Shown here: positions 54,957 to 64,000 of the stretch, in pieces | How the letters are laid out: each line of letters starts with the position of its first letter | Position numbering within the stretch: the first letter of the stretch is position 1 | Assembly (NCBI GenBank): GCA_963662175.1 | Contig: OY759218.1 | Location: forward strand, 4,332,001-4,396,000 | Direction: 5' to 3' | Source: Aradus depressus | Taxonomy: Eukaryota; Arthropoda; Insecta; Hemiptera; Aradidae | DNA length: 64,000 bases | Notes under the pieces: model-generated | What the model was told of the DNA's origin: nothing | Databases searched by the model: none | The model's input: only the letters and a program-made list of their open reading frames with translations | Translations under genes and position numbers: made by a program

Positions 54957-55295
54957 TTACTTTCTTGTATTTATAGTATAAGGAAGTATTGTAGTCGTGT
55001 GAAAATTCGAGATGGTGTTTACAAGGGATTTTCACGTTCCATGCCCGCTGAACACGTTTTGACTATTTTCGCGATGATATCTGTGTGTATGTTATTGGAA
55101 CTTTGTGACGCTCTAACTCAGAAACGATTGAAGCTATGAACTTGAACTTTGATATGAAGATGTCACATGTTCTATTCTAGATTTGATTAGATTTTGGCTG
55201 AAATCGAACTAAAATTGCGACCACTATACTTTGGGGCTAATGTACGTTTTACAAGATACCGCTTATATTCATGAAGTAATCAAAAATGACTATAA
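54957..55295 (+). repeat. family B dispersed repeat, forward copy
   Basis: The head hairpin is ACTTTCTTGTATTTATAGTA + TAAGGAAGT. The body contains GTGTATGTTATTGGAACTTT, AACTCAGAAACGATTGAAGC and TTTTGGCTGAAATCGAACTA, matching the reverse copy at 30735-31024. Confidence 0.7.
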
Positions 55296-56040
55296 ATAAA
55301 CGTTATTGAGATATCTGAAATGTACATTGTTACATGAAATACGAATTTTCGTTGGTCACCCGGTTTCCGAGATACATGTCAAAAACCGTCCTGCAATGTC
55401 ATTTTGAAACACATTATTTTAGACGGTTGCTCGATTTACACGAAAACGGTGTGATAAAGAAAATTATGTTAAATGAACATAAATATATAAAGAATAATTT
55501 AAAAAAATTAAATAATAAAATTACATTTCCTGTTGAAATTATAACTGGTTTTCTACTAAATTTTGATTTCTATGGTAATTTCCGAAAAAGGCCCTAAAAA
55601 AATATCGAAGGTTCAAGACTTTTTAAAAAATTCAATTAACAAACTTTTCATTTGGATTTCTTTTTTTACTTTTGTTCTCCATTCATTGGTTGGTTTTAAA
55701 ACAAAATGTGACTTCATATATTTATTCACTATTTAAGTTGCTTCACTGTTCTTTTTTGTACAAATAAATATAATTAATTTTATAATATTTTAATAATTAC
55801 AATGTGTGTAATTTTATAGTACATCACAACGGTTAGTCCTATGAAAAAAAGGTTCTTACCACAAATCTTTCTAATTAAATTTTCAATCACTTATATGCTT
55901 TAGATGTGAGATAGAACCAATATGAATTATGCTATAGCGCCCAAAATATGTAAAATAAATTTATGTAGGAAATATTTCTAATTTATGTTTAAACCTGGAA
56001 GCAAGGAATTTTAAAATATTGCTAGTTTTTTTAAAATATC
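55296..56040. other. non-coding region with one unassigned short frame
   Basis: The plus frame 55334-55597 (87 codons; YFRRLLDLHENGVIKKIMLN) has no family I can assign; the stretch is otherwise AT-rich and without signals. I would not annotate it as a gene without expression data. Confidence 0.35.
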
Positions 56041-56043
56041 TAT

Positions 56044-56264
56044 ATGTGATGTGGCCATTACAGAACTTTCTTATAACAACCAGTTTTGTACAGATCACTC
56101 TTATATTCATTTCATACTGGTATTACAGTCACTCTCAGAATTACGCTGTACACTGAAACAACTGCTCAAGCGAACACATGACTTTCTTATATCCCAGTAT
56201 GAAATGAATTGGAGTGATCTGTACAAAAGTGGTTGGTATAAGAAAATCCTACATCACTTATTAC
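56044..56264. mobile_element. foldback MITE with ~85-bp inverted arms
   Basis: Left arm 56044-56135 (GTGATGTGGCCATTACAGAA … TTTGTACAGATCACTC … TTCATTTCATACTGG) is the inverse of right arm 56177-56264 (CCAGTATGAAATGAATTGGA … GTGATCTGTACAAAAGTGGT … CTACATCAC). About 45 bp separate them. The frame across it (56051-56287) is a by-product. A lone arm of the same family is at 31525-31572. Confidence 0.8.
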
Positions 56265-56988
56265 TTCCCCAGCTATACGAAGTATAGGGGAGATTACGAA
56301 ATCTGTCAACATTTGATGCGGAGTTTTCAACGGAATTTCATGTTTTCCAACTTCCTGATTATAAAAATGAAAAAAAAAATCTGTTAGTCACTGAGTGTCT
56401 TTGTGATAACTATCGATAGAATAAATGTATCGACACGAATTTTATATGTGAATCCAGAATCCTCTAATGACGACACCTATTGATTTTCAGCCGAATTGAC
56501 CAAAGGGTAGGGGGTATTGGAGGGAAGGCTTAACACAAAAACTCTAACAACTGCCGTTGTAATGAATGTATCGACCCAGAATTTCATATTTGAATTCAAA
56601 TTCACATAAGGACGACACATTAATTTTCAGCGGAATGGGTAGAAGGGAAGGGAGGGATCAGAGAAGGGCTCCACTCAAAACCCCAATTACTGCTAATGTA
56701 TAGACATGAAATTTCATATTTAAAGTCAATTCCATGTGAGAACATAACCTATCAAATTTCAGTGATATCGGCCGAAGGGAAGGGAGCACAATTTAAAAAC
56801 TCTAATAACTGCCAATATATTGAATTAGAAACACAAATTTTAGTTTGAAGATTTAGGAGCCTCTACGTAAGTCAACTATTGAATATTAGCGCAAACGGTA
56901 AACTGATTTTAGAGGGCGAACGTCAAAGTTAGTTGATTAATTCCATCTGGGGAAGTACATTGCCGCTGATTCACCGACGCCTTTTTTT
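56262..56988 (+). repeat. family A copy, forward, complete
   Basis: The best-preserved hairpin head (ACTTCCCCAGCTATACGAAG + TATAGGGGAGATTACG) starts at ~56264, followed by four modules and the tail TGGGGAAGTACATTGCCGCT + GATTCACCGACG. About 727 bp. It starts immediately where the foldback MITE ends. Confidence 0.88.
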
Positions 56989-57354
56989 AAGTTGGTACTA
57001 GAATAGCACTAGTCAATGTCAAAGTCAGTATGTCTTTTTAGCAAATTAATGTGATCAATATATAAATATGGCAGGAATTAACTTCAGCACGTCCTCACAG
57101 TAGGTAATACATCTCAAAACTACTAACAAAGTTTCAATGCAAGTTCAATGAAAAAAAACTCAGTGAAAGAAAACTTTAGTGACACTTCACTTTTCACTGA
57201 AAATGTTATTTCGGATCTTCTTTTATCATTTATGTTGGTCTTCTTGCTTTTTATTTGTAGAAGAAATAAATTATCAATTTTTTTAAAATTCTCAGACGGC
57301 AATCATGTCCTTTAGTCTTATTCAACTATGTACCAATTTCTATTTCGAACCAAG

Positions 57355-58175
57355 TCCTTTATCTTGGGTTCTACCTGAACAGTAGACTAACTTGCAACTC
57401 CCATACTCTACTGAAACGCCAAGAACTGATGAGACGATTCGGTCAACTAAACAGACTTCTTAACAGAAAATCTAAACTGTCTCAGATAACAAACTTATAA
57501 GATACAAGACAATATACGACCGATATAGAGCTGTGATGCTCAGCCAAGCCATAAAACATGAAGGGGATCCAATCCAAAGTCCTTAGAACCATTGTAGATG
57601 CTCCCTTTTTTGTTTCCAACCTCACACTCCACAATAACCTCAAAGTTCCTTTTGTCCAAGACCTCATCAACACTCGTTTTTCCCAGTTCCTCACTAACCT
57701 TTTCTTCCACAATAACCCTATAGCCAAATATTTATTATCACAATCTCATCCGCACAATCTTCCAAGGAGGCTCAGGCCTCGGGATCTAGTCTAATTTGTA
57801 TTTTTTATTTATTTTTTTTCATGCAATTTTTTGAAAGATCGAATTCTCCCTTCTCGCCTCTCAGCCCTCTCGACTCCTCGCCTCTTGGTCTTCCTTCACT
57901 GCTGGACAGTGGTGGGTTGGGCAAAGTGGTAGAAGGAACAGCGATGGCCCCTTTCTCTAGTTGGAGAGTCCTCGTCCAGTTTCCTATATATTTTTATTTT
58001 ATTGTTTCTTTTATTCATTGACCTCCATTTATTTTGTACATATTTTATTTATTGTTGTTATTTCGCATATCTTGTTATCACAACTGATGACTAAAAATTG
58101 ACATTCTTCAGAACAATTGACTATCAATATTTATATTTTATTGTCTTTCTGAAAAAAATAAATAAAAGGTTATCT
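57355..58175 (+). pseudogene. jockey-group LINE 3' end (ORF2 tail and UTR)
   Basis: Starts in the post-RT region: YLGFYLNSRLTCNSHTLLKR, then QLNRLLNRKSKLSQ, stops, and the clear tail SKVLRTIVDAPFFVSNLTLH, NNLKVPFVQDLINTRFSQFL and RRLRPRDLV (stop near 57793). An AT-rich 3' UTR with a GC-richer island (57845-57960) follows and ends in an A-rich tail (AAAAAAATAAATAAAAG, ~58157-58170). 5'-truncated, with stops; related to the fragment at 45290-45800 but not the same copy. Confidence 0.8.
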
Positions 58176-58559
58176 GGGGATGTTTTGTTTATTTATTCTA
58201 TGTAAAACATACTACATATAAAAAGAGGACGTTTGTTTGTGTATTTGAGTTAATCTCGAAATCTACTCAACCGATTTGGTTAACTCTTTCACCGTTAAAA
58301 GGTTATTTCTTTCAAGTGGACATTGGGCTATACATCACGCTAGGGGCTGAGCAATGATAGTAAAAGTGAAGCAAGTCGGAGAATAAACAGCCGTCCGGCC
58401 GCCTTCTATTGCATACACTGCCTAAACCGCTGAAGATGTATCAAAATGATGTATGGAGGAATTGTTGGCAATAAAATGTTCTACAAAAAATTCCTCAACA
58501 GTATATACCTATCTATCTATAACAGATAGCCTTCTTTTCATCTATACTATATAAATCTG
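58176..58559. other. unassigned segment
   Basis: The stretch TTTGAGTTAATCTCGAAATC and TACTCAACCGATTTGGTTAA near 58245-58285 resembles RTE-type LINE or Helitron terminal sequence, but no borders are clear. Confidence 0.3.
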
Positions 58560-59015
58560 TATTTTTGTCTGTATGTTAGTAACAAGTGTATCGACAAGAA
58601 AATTTATATGTATATCGAGAACCCCATCAGGACAACACCAATTGATTTCAGCCAAATCGATTCAAGAAAAGAGAGGGATTAGAGAAGTGATTAACACAAA
58701 AACTCTCAAAACTGCAGATGTAATGAATATATCGACATAAAATGTTCTATTTAAATTCAAAATCCCAAAAGGACACCTCTTAATTATAGAGAATGGGGGA
58801 ATCAGAAGAGGGGCACTCAACTAACAAATCCTAATAATTGCACATGTAATGAATGTGTCGATACAAAATTTAGAATAGTGACTTTGACTTACGTAGAAGT
58901 TCCTATGTAAGTCAACTATTGATTTTTATCGGTCGATTGGTTTTGAAGGGAGAGCGAAAACTTCGTTGATTAATTCGTGATGGGGAAGTACATTGCTGTT
59001 GATTCATTGACGACT
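58560..59015 (+). repeat. family A copy, forward, head truncated
   Basis: GTATCGACAAGAAAATTTAT … ACTGCAGATGTAATGAATAT … GTGATGGGGAAGTACATTGC and the tail near 59000. Confidence 0.75.
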
Positions 59016-59604
59016 TTTCAGTTAAATTTAGTTTTTTTTTATCTCATCCAATATCATTTTTTGATGGATTAAAAAATGAATATTCTTTTAATTTCTGTTT
59101 TTATGGTATTTTTGTTTAAAAAAATGTTTATCTATTCTTTTTTTAAATAGTTTTTTTCTTCACATACGCCATGTTGGATTTCAAAATAATTATTCGGATT
59201 TTATTTCTATATTGCAAATTTTGTACTCAGCCTGGTTAAAGTTGGACAATGGTTCATTTTGACTCAGAGGGTATCACAACTGGGTGATTCTAGATTGGAA
59301 AAGTTATAGGCCTCGTTATACAACTAAACCTGGCAATTATTTAACTAAATAGAGGTGGCAGGTTCGAATCCTGCCGGGTGACTGGCTCAGCTCTGTGTCG
59401 TTAGCCTTCTAATCAAAACTAATTTAACTTTACGCTGGGCCAGTTCAGCTGAAAACATATATTAACAGAATAAAAATATCTATAGACATTATTACTATTT
59501 CAGGTAGTTTAGTTAGTATATAGTTTTACATAATACATATACATATACAAAGAGTGTCCTTTTAGATGGCCCGGCTGAATTTCTCTTGAACAGATAACGT
59601 TATC
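59016..59604. other. spacer with a tRNA-like box B
   Basis: At 59360-59390 GTGGCAGGTTCGAATCCTGC + CGGGTGAC forms a perfect T-arm with box B GGTTCGAATCC. I see no matching acceptor, D-arm or anticodon arm upstream, so this looks like a SINE relic rather than a tRNA gene. The rest is AT-rich. Confidence 0.45.
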
Positions 59605-60737
59605 AAAAAAATAAAAAACACGTAATAATATTTTTCAGTCTAGTTTTAAATTATTGACTGTTTTTTGAAATAATTTAATAATACAGGGTACTTCAGATTC
59701 GGTATAACTTTAATATTTCAAATAGGACCTATACTTTCTGACACACCATTTTAAAGGCTTTTTCAAGCTGAAATCAAAGCCGCAAACCGATTTTAATGTT
59801 CGAAAATGCCACCGTTTTAGAATACCATTCGTGGTGAACATGGATTCATCAGTCCACAGGATGTATGGGAGAATGTTTTCTTCTGAATCCAAATCGACAT
59901 TTCTGAAAGGAACATTAATCGCCTATCTTAATGAGTGTCCCGAAGTCCTGGACAAGATGAAAGCGATATGGCTTAAAGTTGTATGTTCCGAGTACATCTC
60001 TAACCTGGTTCTTTGAAAAACTCAAAGCCCTTCCGGTATTTCGAAGGGAGGAGTTTGGTTTTTCTCGAACATACAACAAAACGTACAGCTCGTTGTCGAA
60101 ATTGTCTTGATGGGCCCTCAACGGATCCGCAACCCCTCATATTGTGAGCGACATGAAATAACGATTTGTGGTTCACCCGGGAACGATTTGGAAATTTCTG
60201 GGAGTACAACTACTGCCCGACGAGCAATACCGCCACATTTCAATTCGTTCTTGACGGAAAAAATGCACCCTTCGGCTCATTTGGACTGACTGATAAAAAC
60301 TTATTGAAAGCAAGATAAAAATAAATGTTCATGAAAGTAAAAATAAGTTGGAATTAGCTCTAATGCCATTCTTGTCGCCAAAATCCCATAAGACCTGTTA
60401 TGTAAACAATATCGAAGCAATCATCTAAAAAGCAATGACATTTTACTAAAATTAAGAAGCAAATTATTGAAAATAATAAACCAAACGAAATTAGTTATTT
60501 TTTCCAAATTTTGTCCCATAACTTGTTATTTCTTGAGCAATTTAAAATCGGATTGCGGCATTGATTTTAGCATGAAAAAACCTTTAAAACAGTGTGTCAG
60601 AACGTACAGGGTCCTATTCGAAATTTTGTTGCACAAAATGTGAAGTACCATTTATAAAATTATTTCGAAAAACAGCTAATAATTTAAAACTAGACTGAAA
60701 AATATTTGAAAATAAAGAGAACGTATGTTTTTTAAAA
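59605..60737 (-). mobile_element. IS630/mariner-type element with ~190-bp inverted repeats
   Basis: The left arm (59605-59798; ATTTTTCAGTCTAGTTTTAA … GACACACCATTTTAAAGGCT) is the inverse of the right arm (60541-60737; AGCCTTT-like … TTTAAAACTAGACTGAAAAA), with clear but imperfect similarity over the whole length. The arms run into the transposase C-terminal coding part, so the right arm holds an inverted copy of coding sequence. That implies a foldback duplication rather than original termini only. The LINE at 60770 begins just outside the right arm. Confidence 0.75.
59705..60290 (-). pseudogene. IS630/mariner-like transposase remnant
   Basis: Reading down the minus strand: HFFRQERIEMWRYC (~60270), then LYVLLYVREKPNSSLRNTGR and LSFSKNQVRDVLGTYNFKPY + RFHLVQDF. 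These give a helix-turn-helix segment with the SxxxxxxxLxxxxxHPYxxxLVQ layout common in arthropod transposases of this class. After stops comes ILPYILWTDESMFTTNGILK, the region around the second catalytic Asp (TDES.FTxNG). The first Asp and the final acidic residue are not visible. Multiple stops make it inactive. Confidence 0.75.
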
Positions 60738-60859
60738 AATATTGTCTATTTCACAAATAATATATAATATGGGCCGGGTCAGCCGACACCAGGATTTGAT
60801 GGCTACAACCTCCGAAATGGGGCACTGGGCATCACGTCATCAGGACCTGGCTCGAGGGA

Positions 60860-61144
60860 GTGGTGTCAAGGTGCAACCCGTGGCAAGGAGCTTGCCTTCG
60901 GATTGTAGACGCATCGGAGCTCAGCAGGCCGGTGAGGGCAAGGGTATGGATACCGGGTCCTGTACAGGAACCGGCCACCGTGCTTCACCGCCTCGAGGTC
61001 CAGAACGGCGATCTCTCCACCTCCGGGTGGAGAGTCGTCAGAGCCACTGCTGACTCAAAAGGTCAGCATTTGGTAATTGTCATGTGCGAGCCATCATGGC
61101 TGGATCTTTCAAGATTCCAGTATCGCCTGGCCTACACCGGGTGA
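60860..61144 (+). pseudogene. LINE ORF1 C-terminal fragment
   Basis: The frame shows RVWIPGPVQEPATVLHRLEV, SGWRVVRATADSKGQHLVIV and EPSWLDLSRFQYRLAYTG. The pattern WIPG … LxxxN … W.V … G..LV is that of ORF1 (Gag-like RNA-binding) C-termini in LOA/R1-like LINEs. The N-terminal two-thirds is absent. Confidence 0.65.
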
Positions 61145-61229
61145 CATTTGTCCGCCTGGGAAGGAAGGAACCTGAGAAGAAGGAAAAGGACCAGTAGAAG
61201 GGTAACGGTCCACCCTAAAAGTTAAAAGT

Positions 61230-61850
61230 ATGATCAGGGTCCTCCAAATAAATCTCCACCACTGCAGGGCAGCAACTGCTGCCCTAGGAAAGTATGTGGT
61301 TAACAAAAATATTGATATTGTACTAATTCAAGAACCGTATGTTTACAAAGGGGAATTAGGGGGCTGGGAGGACTTCACGATCTGTGGCAACGACCAAAAT
61401 CCACCTAGAACTTGCATTTTAGCAAGAAGACACCTACAGCTTATGCCACTTCGGGACTTCTGTTCCAGACCTAGTAGCGGCCAAGCTGACCTGTACCTGG
61501 GAGGGTACCACAAAGGAGCTTGTTATAGCCTCTGTATACCTTCCGTACGACCAACCTGGGGACCCACCATCTAATCAGATGAGAAACCTTGTGACCCTCT
61601 GCGAGAGACAACGATCGCACGAGATACTCGCCTGTGATGCTAATGCACACCACATTTTGTGGGGGAGCAGCAACACTAACAAAAGGGGCGAGGCACTCCT
61701 AGATTTCATTGCTTCAACTAATCTAGAAATAATGAATCGCGGTAACAAACCCACCTTTGTGACACAAAATAGGAGGGAGGTTATCGACATCACACTGGGC
61801 TCACACTATATATATATACCAGGATCAAAAATTGGCATGTGTCTGAGGAA
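61230..61850 (+). pseudogene. LINE ORF2 endonuclease domain
   Basis: The ORF2 start MIRVLQINLHHCRAATAALG is followed by DIVLIQEPYVYKG (the catalytic Glu of the apurinic-type endonuclease). After a frame change at ~61570 comes CDANAHHILWGSSNTNKRGE (catalytic D and N), LLDFIASTNLEIMNRGNKPT and EVIDITLGS. A second shift at ~61840 leads to SDHRYIGFDI, which holds the catalytic SDH. The domain is essentially complete but split over two frames. Confidence 0.9.
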
Positions 61851-63330
61851 ACAACTGTATCAGATCACAGATACATTGGATTCGACATTCCAAATGTTGA
61901 ACTTCAAACATTTGAGTTCAGGAATCCAAGAAATACGGACTGGGAAGGCTATAATAGCCGACTGGAACAAATTCTGGGAGGACACTCAAATGAACCAAAA
62001 TCGTTTGAGGACATAGACTGCTTAAACGAGAACATTACATTGGCGGTGCGACAAGCGTTCGAGGAAAATTGCCCTCTGAAAGCTAAAAACGTGCAGAGGG
62101 AGGTTCCATGGTGGAACTCGAATCTGAGCGATCTAATGGCAAAAACCCTGAAACTTTTGAACGCCGCCAAGCGTACAGGACAGTGGGGAACCTACAAAAG
62201 TTCCCTCACTGAATACAATCTAGCCTTGAGGAAGGCAAAGAGAGATACATGGAGGAGGATGTGTCAGGAAGTAGAAAACATACCTGCCGGATCCAAACTC
62301 CATATAATACTTTCAAGGGGACCGATGGAAAAAATCGGAACCTTGGAAACTCCTGAAGGAAGTCAAACAACTTCGGAAAGGGATACACTAAACTTACTAG
62401 TGCAGACCCATTTCCCGAGGTGCACTACCTTAGGTGACTCAGAGGAAGATCGAGGGAACTATGCAAGCAGACTCAGGAACAGGGCTCATAAAGACGACTG
62501 GCAGCTCGCCTCTCGAGTCATAAACCAGAGTAAAGTAGAATGGGCAATCAAGTCGTTTAAACCATTTAAATCAGCTGGGATGGATGAGGTCCAACCGATT
62601 CTTCTTCAGAAAAGTCTGGACCTACTTGCAAGTCCCCTGTGCAGACTCTTCAGGGCAAGTCTGGCCCTGGGATTCCTTCCGGACAAATGGAGACCTGTAA
62701 GAGTGATTTTCATACCAAAGCCAGGGCGAGATAACTACGCCCAGGCAAAATCATTTAGGCCCATTAGTCTCACCTCGTTTCTCTTAAAAACCATGGAGAA
62801 ACTGATAGATAGGTATATGCATCTGCATCAAAACCAGTTTGCCTATCAAAAAGGTAAATCCTATGAATTGGCTTTACATGAGCTAACACAGAAAATAGAG
62901 AGGACTCTACTAAACAAGGAATTTGCCTTGGGAGCCTTTCTTGACATCGAGGGCGCTTTTGATAATACCTCGGTATCAACGATAATAAATTCTGTCCGAA
63001 GGCGTGGAACCGAAGACATCATATGCCGATGGATCGAGAACATGCTGAAAGGCAGAATTATAAACACAACTTGATGTTGTGGGACTGAGCAGGTTAAGGG
63101 CAGTGCCGGCAGCCGGGTGTCCGCAGGGAGGGGTATTATCACCTCTATTGTGGTGCTTGGTTGTCGACGAGCTCTTGCTGGAACTCAGCAACAATGGATT
63201 TTATACACAAGGCTATGCTGATGACCTTGTGATCTTCATCAGTGGCAGGTTCCCAAATACCGTGGTTGAAATTATGAACACGGCATTTGATCATGTCAGT
63301 GGATGGTGCACCAGGGAGAACCTTAAATAA
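61839..63330 (+). pseudogene. LINE ORF2 reverse-transcriptase domain
   Basis: 411 codons are open to 63074, with the linker WWNSNLSDLMAKTLKLLNAA, the RT landmarks SAGMDEVQPILLQK, FLPDKWRPVRVIFIPKPGRD, SFRPISLTSFLLKTMEKLID, NQFAYQKGKSYELALHEL and the first Asp motif FLDIEGAFDNTS. A frameshift near 63070 moves the rest to another frame: GCPQGGVLSPLLWCLVVDEL and catalytic YADDLVIFISG (~63212). That frame stops at 63328. All three RT Asp residues are present, although in two frames. Confidence 0.93.
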
Positions 63331-63384
63331 ATGCACAAAAGGTAACCTGTGCATACTTCCCCCCCTTCCTCCAAGGGCATGGTA

Positions 63385-64000
63385 TACCTCTATCGAGGGA
63401 GGCCAAATACTTGGGAACTGTACTAGATACCAAGTTGACCTGGACTCCACACGTAGAGGAAATAACAAAGAAAGCAACCAGGGCTCTATGGGCCTGCAGG
63501 CGCTCCTTTGGCAAAACATGGGGCCTCAATCCTCGGGTGTGCCTGGCTCATTAAGAGACGGAACATCAGGGGAGGGCGAATCTTGATATTGTCTGACAGC
63601 CAAGCAGCGCTGCAAGCGTTGCGAGCTGTCATCATAGATTCCAAAATCGTCCTAGAATGCCTTCAAGCACTGTAGTCCCTGACGGACCAGAATAGAGTGG
63701 AATTGAGATGGGTGCCAGGCCACCGGGGGTTTGAGGGCAACGAAAGGGCTGATCAACTGGCCCGGTTAGGAGCTGACAGAAAACCTATAGGACCGGAACC
63801 TTTCTGCGGGATCTCTAAGAGCACCGCAAGGGCGGCAATAAATGGTTGGCTGACCAGGAATCACATCCAGTTCTGGAGAGGGGTCCCAAAGCAAAGACAT
63901 TCAAAACTCTTTATAGCGGAACCCTCAGAGAAAAGGAGCCGAGAACTCCTGAATATGAGCAGAATGGATCTAAGAGCTATGACAGGGCTGATTACAGGAC
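63385..64000 (+). pseudogene. LINE ORF2 thumb and RNase H region
   Basis: AKYLGTVLDTKLTWTPHVEE (63390-63450) and ALWACRRSFGKTWGLNPRV are the RT thumb. Sequence then jumps directly to RNase H motif LILSDSQAALQALRAV (63580-63627), so ~100 residues including the first RNase H Asp appear deleted. After a TAG (63673) the frame continues with VELRWVPGHRGFEGNERADQ + LARLGAD, the usual RNase H end, and LLNMSRMDLRAMTGLITG at the window edge, which precedes the zinc knuckle in intact copies. Confidence 0.88.

Larger units (their letters stand above)
60770..64000 (+). mobile_element. LOA/R1-like LINE, broken, runs off the window
   Basis: A GC-richer block starts abruptly near 60770, inside the AT-rich flank, and shows ORF1 tail, ORF2 endonuclease, RT and RNase H in the order of the I/R1/LOA group (the groups that keep RNase H). 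Frame changes near 61575, 61840 and 63070, stops at 63328 and 63673, and a deletion between RT and RNase H mark it as dead. 5' truncated; the 3' end lies beyond the window and may look like the tail at 26014-26583. Confidence 0.9.

Noticed and set aside
55334..55597. 87-codon frame considered as an ionotropic-receptor tail
   Set aside because: The LLDLHENGVIKK stretch is only vaguely similar and no transmembrane or ligand-binding signature accompanies it.
59360..59390. tRNA gene from the perfect T-arm
   Set aside because: No matching acceptor 5' strand, D-arm or anticodon arm at the required distance.

Overview
This window is a stretch of an arthropod genome, most likely an insect and plausibly a hemipteran. 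I judge this from the high AT content, the mix of transposons, TTAGG-type telomere-like motifs, and the absence of any bacterial gene organisation. The species cannot be fixed from sequence alone. I see no convincing single-copy host gene. Almost everything recognisable is transposable-element DNA at different stages of decay.

Layout. 1-7.5 kb: a mariner transposase tail, then AT-rich DNA filled with a dispersed repeat that I call family A; it recurs about 20 times in the window, in both orientations. 7.6-26.0 kb: one Ty3/gypsy retrotransposon with paired LTRs and a TGCT target duplication. Its 5' LTR is split by a 13-kb Helitron-like block (7661-20713) made of three kinds of tandem repeat. 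The gypsy itself sits in the 3' end of a LINE (26.0-26.6 kb). 31.9-38.3 kb: a BEL/Pao retrotransposon with nearly identical LTRs, an AGTGT target duplication and one frameshift in integrase, inserted next to an old LINE fragment. 39.0-40.2 kb: a complete but dead Tigger/pogo transposon. 41.2-42.75 kb: a remnant of an ISL2EU-type transposon with a YqaJ nuclease gene and a THAP finger on opposite strands. 43-50 kb: family A copies, jockey-like LINE ends, a tRNA-derived SINE, a 146-bp tandem array and a mariner head. 50.9-54.0 kb: an unusual cluster with a minus-strand protein-primed DNA polymerase B remnant (Maverick/adintovirus type), an LTR-element primer site and gag, and a dUTPase fragment. 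54-59 kb: repeats, a foldback MITE and a LINE tail. 59.6-60.7 kb: an IS630/mariner-type element with very long inverted repeats. 60.8 kb to the end: a broken LOA/R1-like LINE that runs off the window.

The genes do not form a cellular pathway; they are parts of separate mobile elements. The most informative relation is nesting: Helitron block in gypsy LTR, gypsy in LINE. The strongest candidates for something little described are the Helitron block, whose structure suggests read-through past a damaged 3' end; the gypsy element carrying a BEL-like Gag; the PolB/gag/dUTPase cluster; and family A, with a hairpin at one end and a palindrome at the other.
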